DNA of 64,000 nt. It comes from Kineosporia corallincola (GTDB lineage Bacteria; Actinomycetota; Actinomycetes; Actinomycetales; Kineosporiaceae). Below are positions 16,418-26,384 of the stretch, piece by piece (position 1 is the first letter of the stretch; the number at the start of each line of letters is the position of its first letter). Position numbers and translations under genes: made by a program. The DNA lies in NCBI RefSeq assembly GCF_018499875.1, contig NZ_JAHBAY010000009.1:292001-356000 (forward strand), in the 5' to 3' direction. The notes beneath the pieces are model-generated. The model was given only the letters and a program-made list of their open reading frames with translations. It was not told the DNA's origin and searched no databases.

Positions 16418-18226
16418 TCATCCCGAACGATCTCTCCCGCGACCGCCGCTGGTCAGCACCGCCAGCACGACCAGCACCCCGGCGGGCCCGAGCACCAGCC
16501 AGGGCGCGGCACCGAGGTAGCCGACACCGGCGGCCAGCATCGCGCCGAGCTCGGGCTGGTCCGGGTCGGCGCCGAGCCCGAGGAAGCTGAGCCCGGCGAT
16601 GCCCAGCGCGGCCGCCGGCAGCCGCACCAGCGCGTGACGCAGCAACGGCCCGAGCACGGCGGGCAGCACGTGCACCCGCAGCAGCCGCCCGGGCCCGGCC
16701 CCGGCCAGCACCGCCGCGCGCACGTACCCGGCGCTGCGGACCTCCGACGCCAGCGTGCGGGCGTGCACGGCCAGCGGGATCCAGGCCACCAGCAGAACCG
16801 CCAGGCAGGCGCCGCGCAGTCCCGGCCCGAGAGCGGCCGCCACCAGCAGCCCGGCCAGGTTCGACGGCACGGTCGCGAGCACGTCCAGCGCCCCCGGCCC
16901 GGACATCGCCCCGCCCCGCCCGACATCCCCGCCCAGCCCGGCCGCCGTACCCACGAGCGCCCCCACGACCAGGGCCGCGACGCTGATCGCCGCGGCCAGC
17001 GACACGGTGAGCAGGGTGCCCTCGGCCAGGCGTCCCCACTGGTCGTGCCCCACCGCGTCCGCGCCCAGCGGATGCGCCGCGCCAGGGGCGGCGAGCCGCG
17101 CGGACAGGTCGGTGCCCGTGCCGTCGCGCAGCAGCCCGGCAGCGAGAACGGCCAGCAACAGCCCCGGCCCGAGGAACCCGGGCGGGGGAAGCCGGGGCTT
17201 TCGTCGTCCACCATCGACCCCGGCCCGACCCGCACCCAGGTGGGCCGGGGCACCCACCGTGCGCTCGGCGTCCGGAACCGCCAGCCCGCGGTGCACGGCG
17301 GCAGCCAGGGCCGCCGCCACCAGCCCGGTGACCACGAACCCGGCCAGCACCGCCTGCACCACGGGCAGGTCCTCGGCCAGCACCGCGTCGAGCGCGAGCG
17401 TGCCCGCGCCGGGGATCGAGAACACCTTCTCGACCGCCACCGACGACCCGACGATCGACATGCCCACCACCACGGCCTGCGGCGTCCCCACGGCCACCAC
17501 CCGGCGCAGCACCGCCCGCCGCATCGGGCGCAGGTCCAGCCCGGACGCCCGCCAGGCCCGCACCCAGGGCTCGGTCAGCGTCTGCTCCACCGTCGCCGAC
17601 AGCATGCGCGCCAGCAGCCCTCCGGCCGGCAGACCGAGCGCCAGGCCGGGCAGCACCCCGCTGGACACGCCGTTCCAGCCGAAAACCGGTAGCAGCCGCC
17701 AGGTCACGGCGAACAGCAGCACCCCGGCCACCGCCACCACCACCTCGGGCAGCGCCGCCAGCGCCGCGGGAACCTGCCCCGACAGCAACCGGGCCCACCG
17801 GGCCCGGACCGTGCGGCGGTCGCCGGCCCCGGACGTCCCCTGACGGATCGCCGGGGTCAGCAGCGACCCGGCGACCAGCACCGCGACCAGCAGAGCGGTG
17901 CCCGCCAGCGTCAGCGACGTGACCAGCGCCGGGCCGACCAGCCCGCCGACCGGCTGTCCGCTGACCCAGCCGGTGCCGAGGTCGCCGTGCAGGGCGTCCC
18001 GCACCCACGTCAGCACCCCGGCGAGCGGTGACGACGGAAGATCCAGCTCGCGGCGCAGCGCCGCGACGGCCTCCGGGTCGTCACCCCGCGCCCGGAAACG
18101 CACCCGCAGCACGGTGGCCGCCGGGTCCTCGCCCCGCAGCCAGGGCAGCGCCGCGACCGCGAGCAGCAGCGCCAGGAACGTGCCCCCGGTGCGCAGCGGG
18201 GTCCCCCACCACCGGTTGTGCCCCAC
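16418..18226 (-). CDS. Fused DppB-DppC-type ABC transporter permease
   Basis: About 602 residues holding two peptide/nickel-type permeases in one chain. The first half ends with the EAA-like loop (RASGLDLRPMRRAVLRR) and VEKVFSIPGAGTLALDA, typical of DppB/NikB. The second begins after a basic linker near residue 340 with HPLGADAVGHDQWGRLAEG, ends with RAAVLAGAGPGRLLRVHVLP and LSFLGLGADPDQPELG, and is of DppC/NikC type. The GTG at 18226 was chosen because it lies 17 nt after the stop of the binding-protein gene. It shares the cobalamin riboswitch mRNA. No ATP-binding subunit follows; a terminator and a convergent gene close the locus. The substrate may be cobalt, nickel or a corrinoid precursor. 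Confidence 0.86.
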   Translation of the reverse strand: MGHNRWWGTPLRTGGTFLALLLAVAALPWLRGEDPAATVLRVRFRARGDDPEAVAALRRELDLPSSPLAGVLTWVRDALHGDLGTGWVSGQPVGGLVGPALVTSLTLAGTALLVAVLVAGSLLTPAIRQGTSGAGDRRTVRARWARLLSGQVPAALAALPEVVVAVAGVLLFAVTWRLLPVFGWNGVSSGVLPGLALGLPAGGLLARMLSATVEQTLTEPWVRAWRASGLDLRPMRRAVLRRVVAVGTPQAVVVGMSIVGSSVAVEKVFSIPGAGTLALDAVLAEDLPVVQAVLAGFVVTGLVAAALAAAVHRGLAVPDAERTVGAPAHLGAGRAGVDGGRRKPRLPPPGFLGPGLLLAVLAAGLLRDGTGTDLSARLAAPGAAHPLGADAVGHDQWGRLAEGTLLTVSLAAAISVAALVVGALVGTAAGLGGDVGRGGAMSGPGALDVLATVPSNLAGLLVAAALGPGLRGACLAVLLVAWIPLAVHARTLASEVRSAGYVRAAVLAGAGPGRLLRVHVLPAVLGPLLRHALVRLPAAALGIAGLSFLGLGADPDQPELGAMLAAGVGYLGAAPWLVLGPAGVLVVLAVLTSGGRGRDRSG

Positions 18227-18243
18227 CGTCAGAAACCCGGAAA

Positions 18244-19743
18244 TCAGTCGCCCAGCGTGGTTTCCGCCGTGACGACCGCCCGCTCCCACGGGTCCCGGGC
18301 CAGCCCCGACACCCCGTCGGCCAGGCCGAACTGGGTGCGGTCGTGCACCAGCGGGATCACCGCGACGGCGGAGAGCACCTCGTGCTCGGCGGCCACGGCG
18401 GCCTGGTTCCGGGCGTCCACGCCGGCCTGCCGCGCGGCGTCGGCCAGCTCGGAGTCGAGGTCCTCGTCGCAGTACCGGCTGATGTTGTAGCCGCCGTCGC
18501 AGCCGAAGTCGGATTGCAGGTAGCTGATCGGGTCGGCGGTGTCCTGCCCGTACGACCGGCTCATGATCACCGCGTCGTAGGTGCCGTCGAGGAAGTCCTT
18601 CTCCATCTGGTTGTACTCGCGCACCACCGTCTTCATCGTGAAACCGGCCTTGCGCCAGCGATCGGCCACCACGGCGGCGATCTCGGCCATCTCCGGCCGG
18701 TCGCTGAACGTGGCCAGGGTGATCTGCCGGTCCTGCGGGGTGGTGGCCTGCGGGTAGTCGGCGGCCGGGCGGTCGTCCGCCCAGGTCGACACCGAGGAGA
18801 ACAGCCCCTTCGCCGGGTCGGCCGCGCCGGCGTAGACGGTGCCGGCCAGGTCGAGGTCCTGCACGGCCTCCCGGGCGGCCTCGCGCTGTCCGGCGTCGCG
18901 GAACACGGCCGAGCTCTGGGTCAGGTGGATCGACACGGTGCGTGGCAGCGGCACGGCCAGCACGTGGTCGGCGCCGACCTGGCTCAGCTGGTCGGCGGGC
19001 AGGGCCTGCGCCACGTCGGTCTGCCCGGCCCGCAGCGCGGACGCCCGCTGGTCGCCGTCCGCAACGAAGCTCAGCTCGATCCCGGCCAGCGCCGGTCTGC
19101 CGCCCCAGTAGCCGTCGTTCGCGGTCAGGTCGGCCGACGTGGTGCCGTTCAGCCGGGTGATCGTGTACGGCCCGGTGCCGGTCCCGATCACCGACGGCGC
19201 CGCCGCGTCGTCCTCGTACGCCTTGGCCGACAGCACGGCCAGTTCCGGTGAGGTCAGCCGCTGCACGAGCACCGGGTCCGCGGTGCCGGTGACGATCCGC
19301 ACCGTGTCGTCACCCTCCGCCGTCACGGTCAGCTCGGTGCCGGACAGCGCGCGCGGCGCCGGGTCGGCCTGCGCCGCGTGGGTGAGCGACCCGGCCACCG
19401 CCTCGGCGTCCATCGGTGTGCCGTCCTGGAACGTGACGCCCTCGCGCAGGGTGAGTTCCCAGGTCGTGGCGTCGGTCCGGGTCCAGGAGGTGGCCAGCGA
19501 GGGCTCCGGGGCGCCGGAGGCGTCGAGCCTGGCCAGTGTCTCGGTCGCGCCCACCCCGTAGCTGGTCACCGCATCGTCGCTGTACGGCGAGAGCGCCGCG
19601 ACCGGGGTGAACGCGTACGCGTACCGCAGCGTGCGCCGTTCGCCGGAGGCGGTGCCGCCGGAGCTTCCGCAGGCGGCCAGGGACAGGGAGAGGACGACGG
19701 CCGCCGCGACCGCGGACGACCTCAGAACACGCGCATGGCCCAT
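18244..19743 (-). CDS. ABC transporter substrate-binding lipoprotein (SBP family 5), under a cobalamin riboswitch
   Basis: A family-5 (peptide/nickel type) solute-binding protein of 499 residues. Its signal peptide ends in a lipobox (LSLAACGSSGG). Family landmarks are LATSWTRTDATTWELTLREGVTFQDGTP (in two halves: WELTLREGV and FQDGTPMDAEAV), GTGPYTITRLNG, GYWGGRPAL and the C-terminal FGLADGVSGL. The ATG at 19743 has GGAGG about 11 nt upstream. It is the first gene after the riboswitch, so it is made when cobalamin is scarce. That argues for a cobalt, nickel or cobalamin-precursor ligand rather than peptides. Confidence 0.88.
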   Translation of the reverse strand: MGHARVLRSSAVAAAVVLSLSLAACGSSGGTASGERRTLRYAYAFTPVAALSPYSDDAVTSYGVGATETLARLDASGAPEPSLATSWTRTDATTWELTLREGVTFQDGTPMDAEAVAGSLTHAAQADPAPRALSGTELTVTAEGDDTVRIVTGTADPVLVQRLTSPELAVLSAKAYEDDAAAPSVIGTGTGPYTITRLNGTTSADLTANDGYWGGRPALAGIELSFVADGDQRASALRAGQTDVAQALPADQLSQVGADHVLAVPLPRTVSIHLTQSSAVFRDAGQREAAREAVQDLDLAGTVYAGAADPAKGLFSSVSTWADDRPAADYPQATTPQDRQITLATFSDRPEMAEIAAVVADRWRKAGFTMKTVVREYNQMEKDFLDGTYDAVIMSRSYGQDTADPISYLQSDFGCDGGYNISRYCDEDLDSELADAARQAGVDARNQAAVAAEHEVLSAVAVIPLVHDRTQFGLADGVSGLARDPWERAVVTAETTLGD

Positions 19744-19783
19744 GGAACGGACCGCCTCCAGCACCTCGTGGTTGCGAAACGGT

Positions 19784-19961
19784 GCCGTGGCCGGTCTCCT
19801 GGCTCCCGGGTGCAGGGGGTGGCCCCAGCGCTGCCGGCGCACCTTCCCAGGCGGAGGACCACCCAGTGGCGCCCGGTTGCGGACTACGCGAACCGGCAGC
19901 TTCCCGATCACAGTGGCGAGGGCCGCTCCGGTCTCGCACCGGAATTCCCGAACACCACGGC
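19784..19961 (-). promoter_or_regulatory. Cobalamin (B12) riboswitch
   Basis: The B12 box reads AGCCAGGAGACCGGCC on the minus strand (19804-19789), a full match to the AGYCMGGAGACCNGCC consensus. Upstream are GGGAATTCCGGTGCGAGACC and GCCACTGTG, the other conserved core segments in order. A closing P1 stem pairs GCCGTGG (19961-19955) with CCACGGC (19790-19784). A TACGTT -10 box at 19973-19968 would start the RNA just before P1. The switch ends 40 nt before the binding-protein ATG, so it probably blocks translation when cobalamin binds. Confidence 0.95.
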
Positions 19962-20089
19962 CCGGTCAACGTACCCCACGTTCCGCCCGGAGTGGTGGGC
20001 GGGGTTCACGCATGAATGCCTGTTCATCTCATCAGGTTTCGCCTGCGAAGCACCATCATGGACGACGAGGGCCCGCGACCGCCCGGCCG

Positions 20090-20130
20090 GGCTCGCCGCG
20101 ATCCGGCGGCCCGCCGGGTCGCGGCGAGCC
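20090..20130 (-). terminator. Terminator-type hairpin after ald
   Basis: An 18-bp stem with one mismatch (GGCTCGCCGCG and its complement, arms 20090-20107 and 20113-20130) in the spacer downstream of ald and upstream of the riboswitch promoter. Confidence 0.6.
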
Positions 20131-20173
20131 GGCGGTGGCGCGCGGTCCGACCGTGCACTCCGGTGAGGGACGT

Positions 20174-21289
20174 CTAGCCGAGAAGGTCTGCCGTGCTCGT
20201 GTGCTCGAGCCCGTGGGCCTGGGCCACCGGCGCGTAGGTGAGCCTGCCCTCGTGCGTGTTCAGGCCGCGGGCCAGAGCGGCGTCGGCGCGCAGCGCGTCC
20301 TTCCAGCCCCGCCCGGCCAGGCTGACCGCGTACGGCAGGGTGACGTTGGTGAGGGCGTTCGTCGACGTGTTCGCCACCGCGCCGGGCATGTTCGCGACAC
20401 AGTAGAAGACGGTGCCGTGCACGGCGTAGGTGGGCTCGGCGTGGGTGGTGGGCCGGGAGTCCTCGAAGCAACCGCCCTGGTCGATCGAGATGTCGACGAG
20501 CACCGCGCCCGGCCGCATTCGCGAGACCAGCTCGTTGCTGATCAGGGTCGGCGCCTTGGCACCCGGCACCAGCACCGCGCCGATCACCAGATCGGCCTCC
20601 AGGCAGGCCTTCTCGATCTCGAAGGCGGACGACGCGATCGTCGTCACCCGGCCCCCGAACACCCGGTCGGCCTCCCGCAGCCGCTCCACGTTCAGGTCGA
20701 GCAGCTGCACGTCGGCGCCCATCCCGGCGGCGACGGTGGCGGCGTTCATCCCGGAGATGCCGGCGCCGATGACGACGACCCGGGCCGGGCGCACGCCGGG
20801 CACTCCGCCGAGCAGCACGCCCCGGCCACCGGCCGAGCGCATCAGGTGGTGGGCGCCGGCCTGCGGGGCCAGGCGCCCCGCGACCTCGCTCATCGGCGCC
20901 AGCAGCGGCAGGGCCCCGGAGGCGGTCTGCACCGTCTCGTAGGCCACCGCCGTGGTGCCGGAGGCCAGCAGCGCGTCGGTGCACTCCCGCGAGGCGGCCA
21001 GGTGCAGGTAGGTGAACAGCGTCTGCCCGGCCCGCATCAGCGGGTACTCGGACGCCACCGGCTCCTTCACCTTGAGCAGCAGCTCCGCGGAAGACCAGAC
21101 CTCGCCCGCGGTTTCGAGCAGCTTCGCCCCGGCCGCCTCGAAATCCGCGTCGGGGATCGAGGAACCGGTCCCGGCGCCGCGCTCGATCACCACGTCGTGA
21201 CCGCGCAGCGTCAGTTCCCGCACACCCGCGGGCGTGATCGCCACCCGGTACTCGTGGTTCTTGATCTCCTTGGGGACGCCGACCAGCAT
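20174..21289 (-). CDS. ald: Alanine dehydrogenase
   Basis: An NAD-dependent L-alanine dehydrogenase of 371 residues, the standard family length, interconverting alanine and pyruvate plus ammonia. The N-terminal signature VGVPKEIKNHEYRVAITPAG carries the substrate-binding Arg and Lys; the catalytic His is in FTYLHLA and Asp in NVTLPYA-side and LVDISIDQGG segments; the NAD fold starts at VVVIGAGISGMNAA. The ATG at 21289 has GGAG 6 nt upstream; an upstream in-frame start would add a His-rich stretch. It is divergent from an Lrp-type regulator, as with AldR in other actinobacteria. Confidence 0.95.
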   Translation of the reverse strand: MLVGVPKEIKNHEYRVAITPAGVRELTLRGHDVVIERGAGTGSSIPDADFEAAGAKLLETAGEVWSSAELLLKVKEPVASEYPLMRAGQTLFTYLHLAASRECTDALLASGTTAVAYETVQTASGALPLLAPMSEVAGRLAPQAGAHHLMRSAGGRGVLLGGVPGVRPARVVVIGAGISGMNAATVAAGMGADVQLLDLNVERLREADRVFGGRVTTIASSAFEIEKACLEADLVIGAVLVPGAKAPTLISNELVSRMRPGAVLVDISIDQGGCFEDSRPTTHAEPTYAVHGTVFYCVANMPGAVANTSTNALTNVTLPYAVSLAGRGWKDALRADAALARGLNTHEGRLTYAPVAQAHGLEHTSTADLLG

Positions 21290-21446
21290 GTTCCGCTCCG
21301 CTCGCTCACTTGCGCTGTGGTGGTGGTTCTCGGGTGGCAAGAGAGTGCGTCCAGATTCTGTTACCAGGTTGTTTCACCGAAGAAGGTTCGAGATCCTTGG
21401 GTTAATCTGCTGAAAGATTTGACCGGGAGCTGCTGGAGGAGCCGAA

Positions 21447-21962
21447 ATGGCGAACGATCGTCGGCCCGGCGCCGGGCCACGCGGCACCGTGGCGGCCGAG
21501 CTGGACGACATCGACCGGGCCATCCTCAGTGCCCTGACCAGCGACGCCCGCATGCCGAACAACGCGCTCGCCGCCCAGGTCGGCGTGGCCCCGTCGACCT
21601 GCCTGATGCGGGTGCGCCGGCTCCAGGACGCCGGGGTGATCAGGGGTTTCCGGGCCGAGCTGTCACCGGCCGCGCTGGGGCGGCCGTTGCAGGCGCTCGT
21701 CGCGGTCCGCCTGGCCACGCCGTCCCGGCACCGGATCGGGGCGTTCGCCCGGGAGATGGCGGAGCTCCCCGGCGTCCTCAATGTGTTCTTCCTCGGTGGC
21801 GCCAACGACTTCCAGGTGCACATCGCGGTCGAGACGCCGGACGCTCTGCGGGATTTCGTGGTGCGGCACCTGAGCGCCCGGCGTGAGGTGGCGTTCACCG
21901 AGACCAACGTGATCTTCGAGCACGTCACCGGTGGGATCGGCCCGGCCGGCCCTACGGGATGA
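21447..21962 (+). CDS. Lrp/AsnC-family regulator, probable AldR-type activator of ald
   Basis: A regulator of 171 residues with an AsnC-type helix-turn-helix (LDDIDRAILSALTSDARMPN to VGVAPSTCLMRVRRL, about residues 19-67) and a ligand-binding ACT-like half (about 80-150, with LPGVLNVFFLGGANDFQVH). It reads away from ald across a 157-nt spacer that is unusually A/T-rich for this window, consistent with a control region for both. GGAGGAG lies 5 nt before the ATG. Its 3' end overlaps the convergent oxidoreductase by 11 nt. Confidence 0.88.
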   Translation: MANDRRPGAGPRGTVAAELDDIDRAILSALTSDARMPNNALAAQVGVAPSTCLMRVRRLQDAGVIRGFRAELSPAALGRPLQALVAVRLATPSRHRIGAFAREMAELPGVLNVFFLGGANDFQVHIAVETPDALRDFVVRHLSARREVAFTETNVIFEHVTGGIGPAGPTG

Positions 21963-22881
21963 GCGCGAGCTTGCCGCCCGGGTGCCCGCCGCGCAGCAGC
22001 TCGAGCGCGGCCGGGGCCTGGTCGAGGGGGAAGGTGCGGGCCACCGGCACCACCAGGTGGCCGGCCGCGGCCAGCTCGACGAGGGGCTGACGGGAGCGGT
22101 TGCGGAAGGCCCGGCTCTCCGGCGTGGAGCCGCCGACCGCGAGGAACCCGTCCCGCTGCGCCCGGTCCCAGCCGGCGATCGTCACGATGCGGCGGCGGTC
22201 GGGGACCAGGGCCAGTGAGACGTCCGCGGCCTCGTCCGTGCCGACGGTGTCGAGGGCGGCGACGTATCCCCGCGGAGCCAGGTCCCGCAGCCGTTCCAGC
22301 AGCCCGTCGCCGTACCGCACGGGCACACCCCCGAACCGGCGGACGACGTCGGCGTTACGGTCCGACGCGGTTCCGATCACCCGCGCCCCCAGACCCCTGG
22401 CCTGCTGGAGCACGCTCACCCCGACGGCCCCGGACGCCCCGTGCAGAATGATCGTGTCGCCGGACGTCACCCCGGTGACGTGCAGCATGTCGGCCGCCGT
22501 GACCCCGGCCAGGAGCAGGTTCGCGGCCTCGGCGAAGCCGAGGGGCGGTGGCTTGGCGAACACGTTGCGTGCGAGTGTGGTGATGCGGCTGGCGTACCCG
22601 CCCGTCACCTGGAAGGCCAGCACCTCGTCGCCGGGCGAGAACGCCCGCCCGTCCAGAGCCGGCCCGACCGCCTCGATCACCCCGGCCACCTCGAACCCGA
22701 CAGCCCGGGGCAGCAACCCCTCGTCCTGCCCCGCCGCGAATCCCTTGAGATCGGCCGGATTCACCCCCGCCGCCCGCACCCCGATCGTCACCTCACCGGG
22801 CCCGGGCTCCGGCGCCTCGTACTCCACCAGCTCCAGCACCTCGGGCCCGCCGAAACGAGTGGCCACCCACCTGCGATCCAT
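21952..22881 (-). CDS. NADP-dependent quinone oxidoreductase-like alcohol dehydrogenase (MDR superfamily)
   Basis: A medium-chain reductase of 309 residues without the structural or catalytic zinc ligands, as in quinone oxidoreductases. The N-terminal GroES-like part has GVNPADLKG and the nucleotide fold shows ILHGASGAVGVSVLQQARGLGA near residues 140-160. The end GGKLALIP is typical. Physiological substrate is unknown; similar enzymes reduce quinones or enones. GGAAGGGA lies upstream of the ATG. Confidence 0.86.
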   Translation of the reverse strand: MDRRWVATRFGGPEVLELVEYEAPEPGPGEVTIGVRAAGVNPADLKGFAAGQDEGLLPRAVGFEVAGVIEAVGPALDGRAFSPGDEVLAFQVTGGYASRITTLARNVFAKPPPLGFAEAANLLLAGVTAADMLHVTGVTSGDTIILHGASGAVGVSVLQQARGLGARVIGTASDRNADVVRRFGGVPVRYGDGLLERLRDLAPRGYVAALDTVGTDEAADVSLALVPDRRRIVTIAGWDRAQRDGFLAVGGSTPESRAFRNRSRQPLVELAAAGHLVVPVARTFPLDQAPAALELLRGGHPGGKLALIP

Positions 22882-22966
22882 ACCGCATCTTCCCTTCCCG
22901 GTCCCGTCCTGGGAGATCTTGCCGGTATCGCGGATGTTCCTCGCGGCGACACGGGGGCGGGGGTGG

Positions 22967-24067
22967 TCAGGGGAGAGGCAGGGCGGTGAACTCTCCGGTG
23001 CCGCCTACTTGGGCCCAGAACTCTATGTCGTCGAGTCGTCCCGACGAAGGGACGGACGTGTCGCTGGTCAGGACGAGGTCACGACTGCCGGCAGGTGCCA
23101 GGACAGCCTCGTCGTCGACAGCGGTGAGATCGGTTCTGACGGTGTCTACGGTGACCGGTTCGAAGCATCTGCCGACGGGACGACCACGGGCGCTCACCTC
23201 GAGGACGGGCAGACCAGCAGGACACCCGTCACCGGTTGAGCTTTTCGAGGATTCCGGGAAGAGAAAGCCTACGGATGCCGATTCATCGAGCAGCGGATCC
23301 GGAGCCGGTGTGCCGGGCAGCAGGTTCGTGGCCCTGACCGTGATGGACACGAAGCCCTTCCCGGGTGGAGCAACTTCGCTACCGACCTGGGACTGCCACG
23401 ACAAGGACGTCGCCTGGATCTGATATTTGAAGCCCTCTGGTGTCTGGATGGTTGTGATCGGGCCGAAAGACAGGTCTGGCGTGACTGCTGGGTCAGGCTG
23501 CCCGTTCGTCGTGGTGCCCTGAACCGGGAAATTCGGTGTGGGCTGTGGAGACGCGGGTTCCTCGGCACGATTGATCACGGTGACGCCACCCGCGATGACG
23601 GTGACGGTCACCGCGAGGATTCCTGCCGCAACGATCAATGCTGGTGCAAGGCCGGCGCGTGTGTAGTCCTGGAGGAGGCGTACCGCTCCCTTCAGGCCCT
23701 CTTGATCCTTGATCGCGCGGGTGACGTCCTTGAGGAACGACGTCGAGCGCTGTGCTTCTTCTGCCCGGATCCGGTTCAGCACATCGGTCACCTGCCGCCC
23801 GAACGCCTCGTCCCGGCCCAGTTCGTCCTCGAGTGCCAGCTGTAGCCGGCCTTGGGTGCGTCGTTCGAAGGTCCCGCTGCCGATGTCTGTCTGGAGCAGG
23901 CGGAGTAGGTGGTCGGTCTGCTCCCGCGCAGCCACGGTGTTGTGCAGGTCGGTGATGGCGGCGAGCATCCGCCGGTTCGCCTCGTCGGCGTTCAGGGCGT
24001 CGAGGTGCCGGGCCCGCCAGAGCGCCAGAGTCGTCAGGTAACTCACCACCGTCGCCGCAGCGCGCAC
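22967..24067 (-). CDS. Membrane protein of unknown function with coiled-coil cytoplasmic part and DUF4352-like outer domain
   Basis: I do not recognise a family for the whole protein (366 residues). Residues 20-135 are charged and helical, probably coiled coil; one membrane helix follows at about 142-168 ([22 protein letters not shown]); then a Pro/Thr-rich linker and a beta-rich outer domain (about 205-366, with [14 protein letters not shown] as in DUF4352-like folds, and two Cys that could pair). Base composition is visibly less GC-rich than that of neighbouring genes, hinting at transfer or a different history. It faces the chemoreceptor gene. The GTG start has GGGGA 5 nt upstream but is not certain. 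Confidence 0.7.
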   Translation of the reverse strand: MRAAATVVSYLTTLALWRARHLDALNADEANRRMLAAITDLHNTVAAREQTDHLLRLLQTDIGSGTFERRTQGRLQLALEDELGRDEAFGRQVTDVLNRIRAEEAQRSTSFLKDVTRAIKDQEGLKGAVRLLQDYTRAGLAPALIVAAGILAVTVTVIAGGVTVINRAEEPASPQPTPNFPVQGTTTNGQPDPAVTPDLSFGPITTIQTPEGFKYQIQATSLSWQSQVGSEVAPPGKGFVSITVRATNLLPGTPAPDPLLDESASVGFLFPESSKSSTGDGCPAGLPVLEVSARGRPVGRCFEPVTVDTVRTDLTAVDDEAVLAPAGSRDLVLTSDTSVPSSGRLDDIEFWAQVGGTGEFTALPLP

Positions 24068-24214
24068 CGTGTCCCCGTTCCGTGTCCTGTCCGGCGGCGT
24101 TCGCCCGATAAGCCCGAGATCATAACAACGATCGTGCCCCCGGTAGCTGTCCGTAGTTCCGGGCGCCGCGTCCGAAGTGGTTCAGGTGGGGCGTGGGGCG
24201 GCCGATGGGGACGT

Positions 24215-26341
24215 GTGGGAAGACGGACTGTCTCGCTGAGGGCCACCCTGCTGCTGCTCGGGGTCGGGAGCATCGTGCTGACGGCGGCCGTGCTGGGGGG
24301 TGTGGCGGCCTGGCAGAGCGCGGTGTTCAGCGCGCGGGCCGACGACACGATCGCCGATCAGCGCGACAGCGAGCTCGACAGTCTCACCTCGCAGGTCTAC
24401 CAGCTCGTGTCCAACGCGGGGGCGGCCACGCAGGACCGGGTGAACCGGGCCAACACCGTCGCCCTGGCCGATCTGGCGGAGAAGGGCGGCCTCCAGCTCG
24501 GCACACCCTCGGCCACATGGGAGGCCACCAACCAGGTCACGCAGGAGACCAGGACCGTCCGCCTGCCACGGGTCCGGGTCGAGGGAGTGTGGCTGGGCCA
24601 GAACCGCGACCTGGAGACCGCCACCCCTGTCGTCGACACCCTCGCCGAGAAGGTCGGTGGCAGCGTCACCGTCTTCCAGCGTATGAACGACGCCGGCGAC
24701 CTGCTGCGGGTCGCCACCAACGTCCCCAACGCGAAGAACCAGCGGGCCATCGGCACCTACATCCCCTCGTCCAACGCCGACGGCAGCGACAACGCCGTGG
24801 TCGCCGCGATCAAGGCGGGCAAGTCCTACCGGGGCGTGGCGCAGGTGGTCGGCACCTGGTACGTCACGGCCTACGACCCGCTGAAGAACGCGTCCGGCGA
24901 GGTGATCGGGGCGGTCTTCTTCGGCGTCCCGCAGGCGGACGCCATCAAGGAACTCACCGAGAGCGTCGCGGCCACGAAGATCGGTGCCCACGGCGGGGTC
25001 TCGATCTACAGCGACGAGTCGGCGGACAAGGGCCGGATCATCGCCTCCGGCCTGCCGGCGCCCTCCGGCGACGACCCGCTCAAGGCCACCGACGCGAACG
25101 GCGTCACCTACATCCAGCAGATCGTGGACGCCGCGGCGGATCTGGAGGACGGCCAGGACTGGACGGCCGACTACAAGCTCCCGGGGTCCGGCGACGCCGC
25201 GGCGGCGGACAGCACCGTGCGGGTCAGGTACTACTCGGGCTACAAGTGGGCCATCGCCGTGCAGACCTACAACCCCGACTACGCCGCGGCGAGCGAGGCC
25301 CTCAGCGACGGCCGGGCCAGCATGCTGACGATCTTCGCGATCGCCGCGCTGCTGCTCGCGGTGATCGGCGGCGGCCTGGCGTCGTTCTGGGCCCGGCGCA
25401 CCGCGAACCGGCTGGCCGGACTCACCGGCGCCCTCGACAAGGTGGCCCGCCGCGACCTGAACGTGCAGGTGGTCGAGGGGTCGGACGAGATCGGGCGGAT
25501 GAGCTCGGCGCTGAACACGGCAGTCGGCGAGATTCGCTCACTGCTGTCCGACATGGCGACCACCGCGACCGGGGTGTCGCGGGCGGCGGGGCAGGTCTCG
25601 ACGGTGGGGGACGAGGTGGCCGGGGCCGCGGACGCCGTCGCCGCCCGCACCACGCACGTCGCCGGTGAGGCCGAGGAGATGGCCCGCACGATGGCCACCA
25701 TGGAGACCGGATCGAGCGAGATGTCCGCCGCCATCGGTGAGATCGCCCGCAACGCGACCCAGGCGGCGTCCGTCGCGCAGGAGACGGTGCAGCGCACCGA
25801 GCAGGCCCGCGCCGTCATCGACCGGCTGGGCCACTCCAGCGCGCAGATCGTCGACGTGATCGAGGTGATCAACGCGATCGCCGGGCAGACCAACCTGCTG
25901 GCCCTGAACGCGACGATCGAGGCGGCCCGGGCCGGTGAGGTGGGCAAGGGCTTCGCGGTGGTCGCCAACGAGGTCAAGGAGCTGGCCCGGCAGACCGCGG
26001 AGGCCACCGTCGACGTCACCACCCGGGTCAACGCGATCAAGGCGGACACCGACGACGCGGTCTCGGCCATCGTCGCGATCGGTGACGCGATCGAGCGGGT
26101 CAGCAGCTTCCAGGAGGCCATCGCCGGCGCCGTGGAGGAGCAGAGCTCGGTGACGTCGGAGATGACCCGCAGCGTGCAGCTGGTCACCGGCGGCGGCACA
26201 CAGATCAGCGCCGGCATCGGCGAGGTCAAGGACACCGTGGCCAGCACCCTCAAGGCGGTGGGCAGCTCGCGTGAGGCCGCCCGCACCCTCGACGAGAACG
26301 CCCGCGAACTGACCCGCCTGGTGGAGCGTTTCGCCCGCTGA
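24215..26341 (+). CDS. Methyl-accepting chemotaxis protein with Cache sensor domain
   Basis: A chemoreceptor of about 708 residues. Order: membrane helix 1 (about 8-32), extracellular Cache3/Cache2-type domain (35-365, with [12 protein letters not shown] and GAVFFGVPQ), membrane helix 2 (370-392), HAMP (392-445) and the long signalling coiled coil. The tip motif is intact ([20 protein letters not shown], then [18 protein letters not shown]), so it should couple to CheA/CheW and sense a small extracellular ligand. The GTG at 24215 was chosen because it puts helix 1 at the N-terminus with GGGGA just upstream. Its presence indicates motility. Confidence 0.9.
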   Translation: MGRRTVSLRATLLLLGVGSIVLTAAVLGGVAAWQSAVFSARADDTIADQRDSELDSLTSQVYQLVSNAGAATQDRVNRANTVALADLAEKGGLQLGTPSATWEATNQVTQETRTVRLPRVRVEGVWLGQNRDLETATPVVDTLAEKVGGSVTVFQRMNDAGDLLRVATNVPNAKNQRAIGTYIPSSNADGSDNAVVAAIKAGKSYRGVAQVVGTWYVTAYDPLKNASGEVIGAVFFGVPQADAIKELTESVAATKIGAHGGVSIYSDESADKGRIIASGLPAPSGDDPLKATDANGVTYIQQIVDAAADLEDGQDWTADYKLPGSGDAAAADSTVRVRYYSGYKWAIAVQTYNPDYAAASEALSDGRASMLTIFAIAALLLAVIGGGLASFWARRTANRLAGLTGALDKVARRDLNVQVVEGSDEIGRMSSALNTAVGEIRSLLSDMATTATGVSRAAGQVSTVGDEVAGAADAVAARTTHVAGEAEEMARTMATMETGSSEMSAAIGEIARNATQAASVAQETVQRTEQARAVIDRLGHSSAQIVDVIEVINAIAGQTNLLALNATIEAARAGEVGKGFAVVANEVKELARQTAEATVDVTTRVNAIKADTDDAVSAIVAIGDAIERVSSFQEAIAGAVEEQSSVTSEMTRSVQLVTGGGTQISAGIGEVKDTVASTLKAVGSSREAARTLDENARELTRLVERFAR

Positions 26342-26374
26342 CGCGGGCCCGCCGAGACCTCCGGCGGACCCGCG
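26342..26374. terminator. Bidirectional terminator-type hairpin
   Basis: CGCGGG-C-CCGCCG pairs with CGGCGG-A-CCCGCG across a 7-nt loop (12 bp plus one mismatch). It starts one base after the chemoreceptor stop and lies before the stop of the convergent MFS gene. Confidence 0.65.
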
Positions 26375-26384
26375 CCGGACAGGC

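Noticed and set aside
24102..24110. GCCCGATAA, resembling the sigma-28 -10 element, before the chemoreceptor gene
   Set aside because: It has one extra C against GCCGATAA and no TAAA at the required distance upstream.
24215..26341. A much longer chemoreceptor reading frame starting at 23909
   Set aside because: The extra 102 codons overlap the divergent membrane-protein gene and would precede the first membrane helix with a basic, motif-free stretch.
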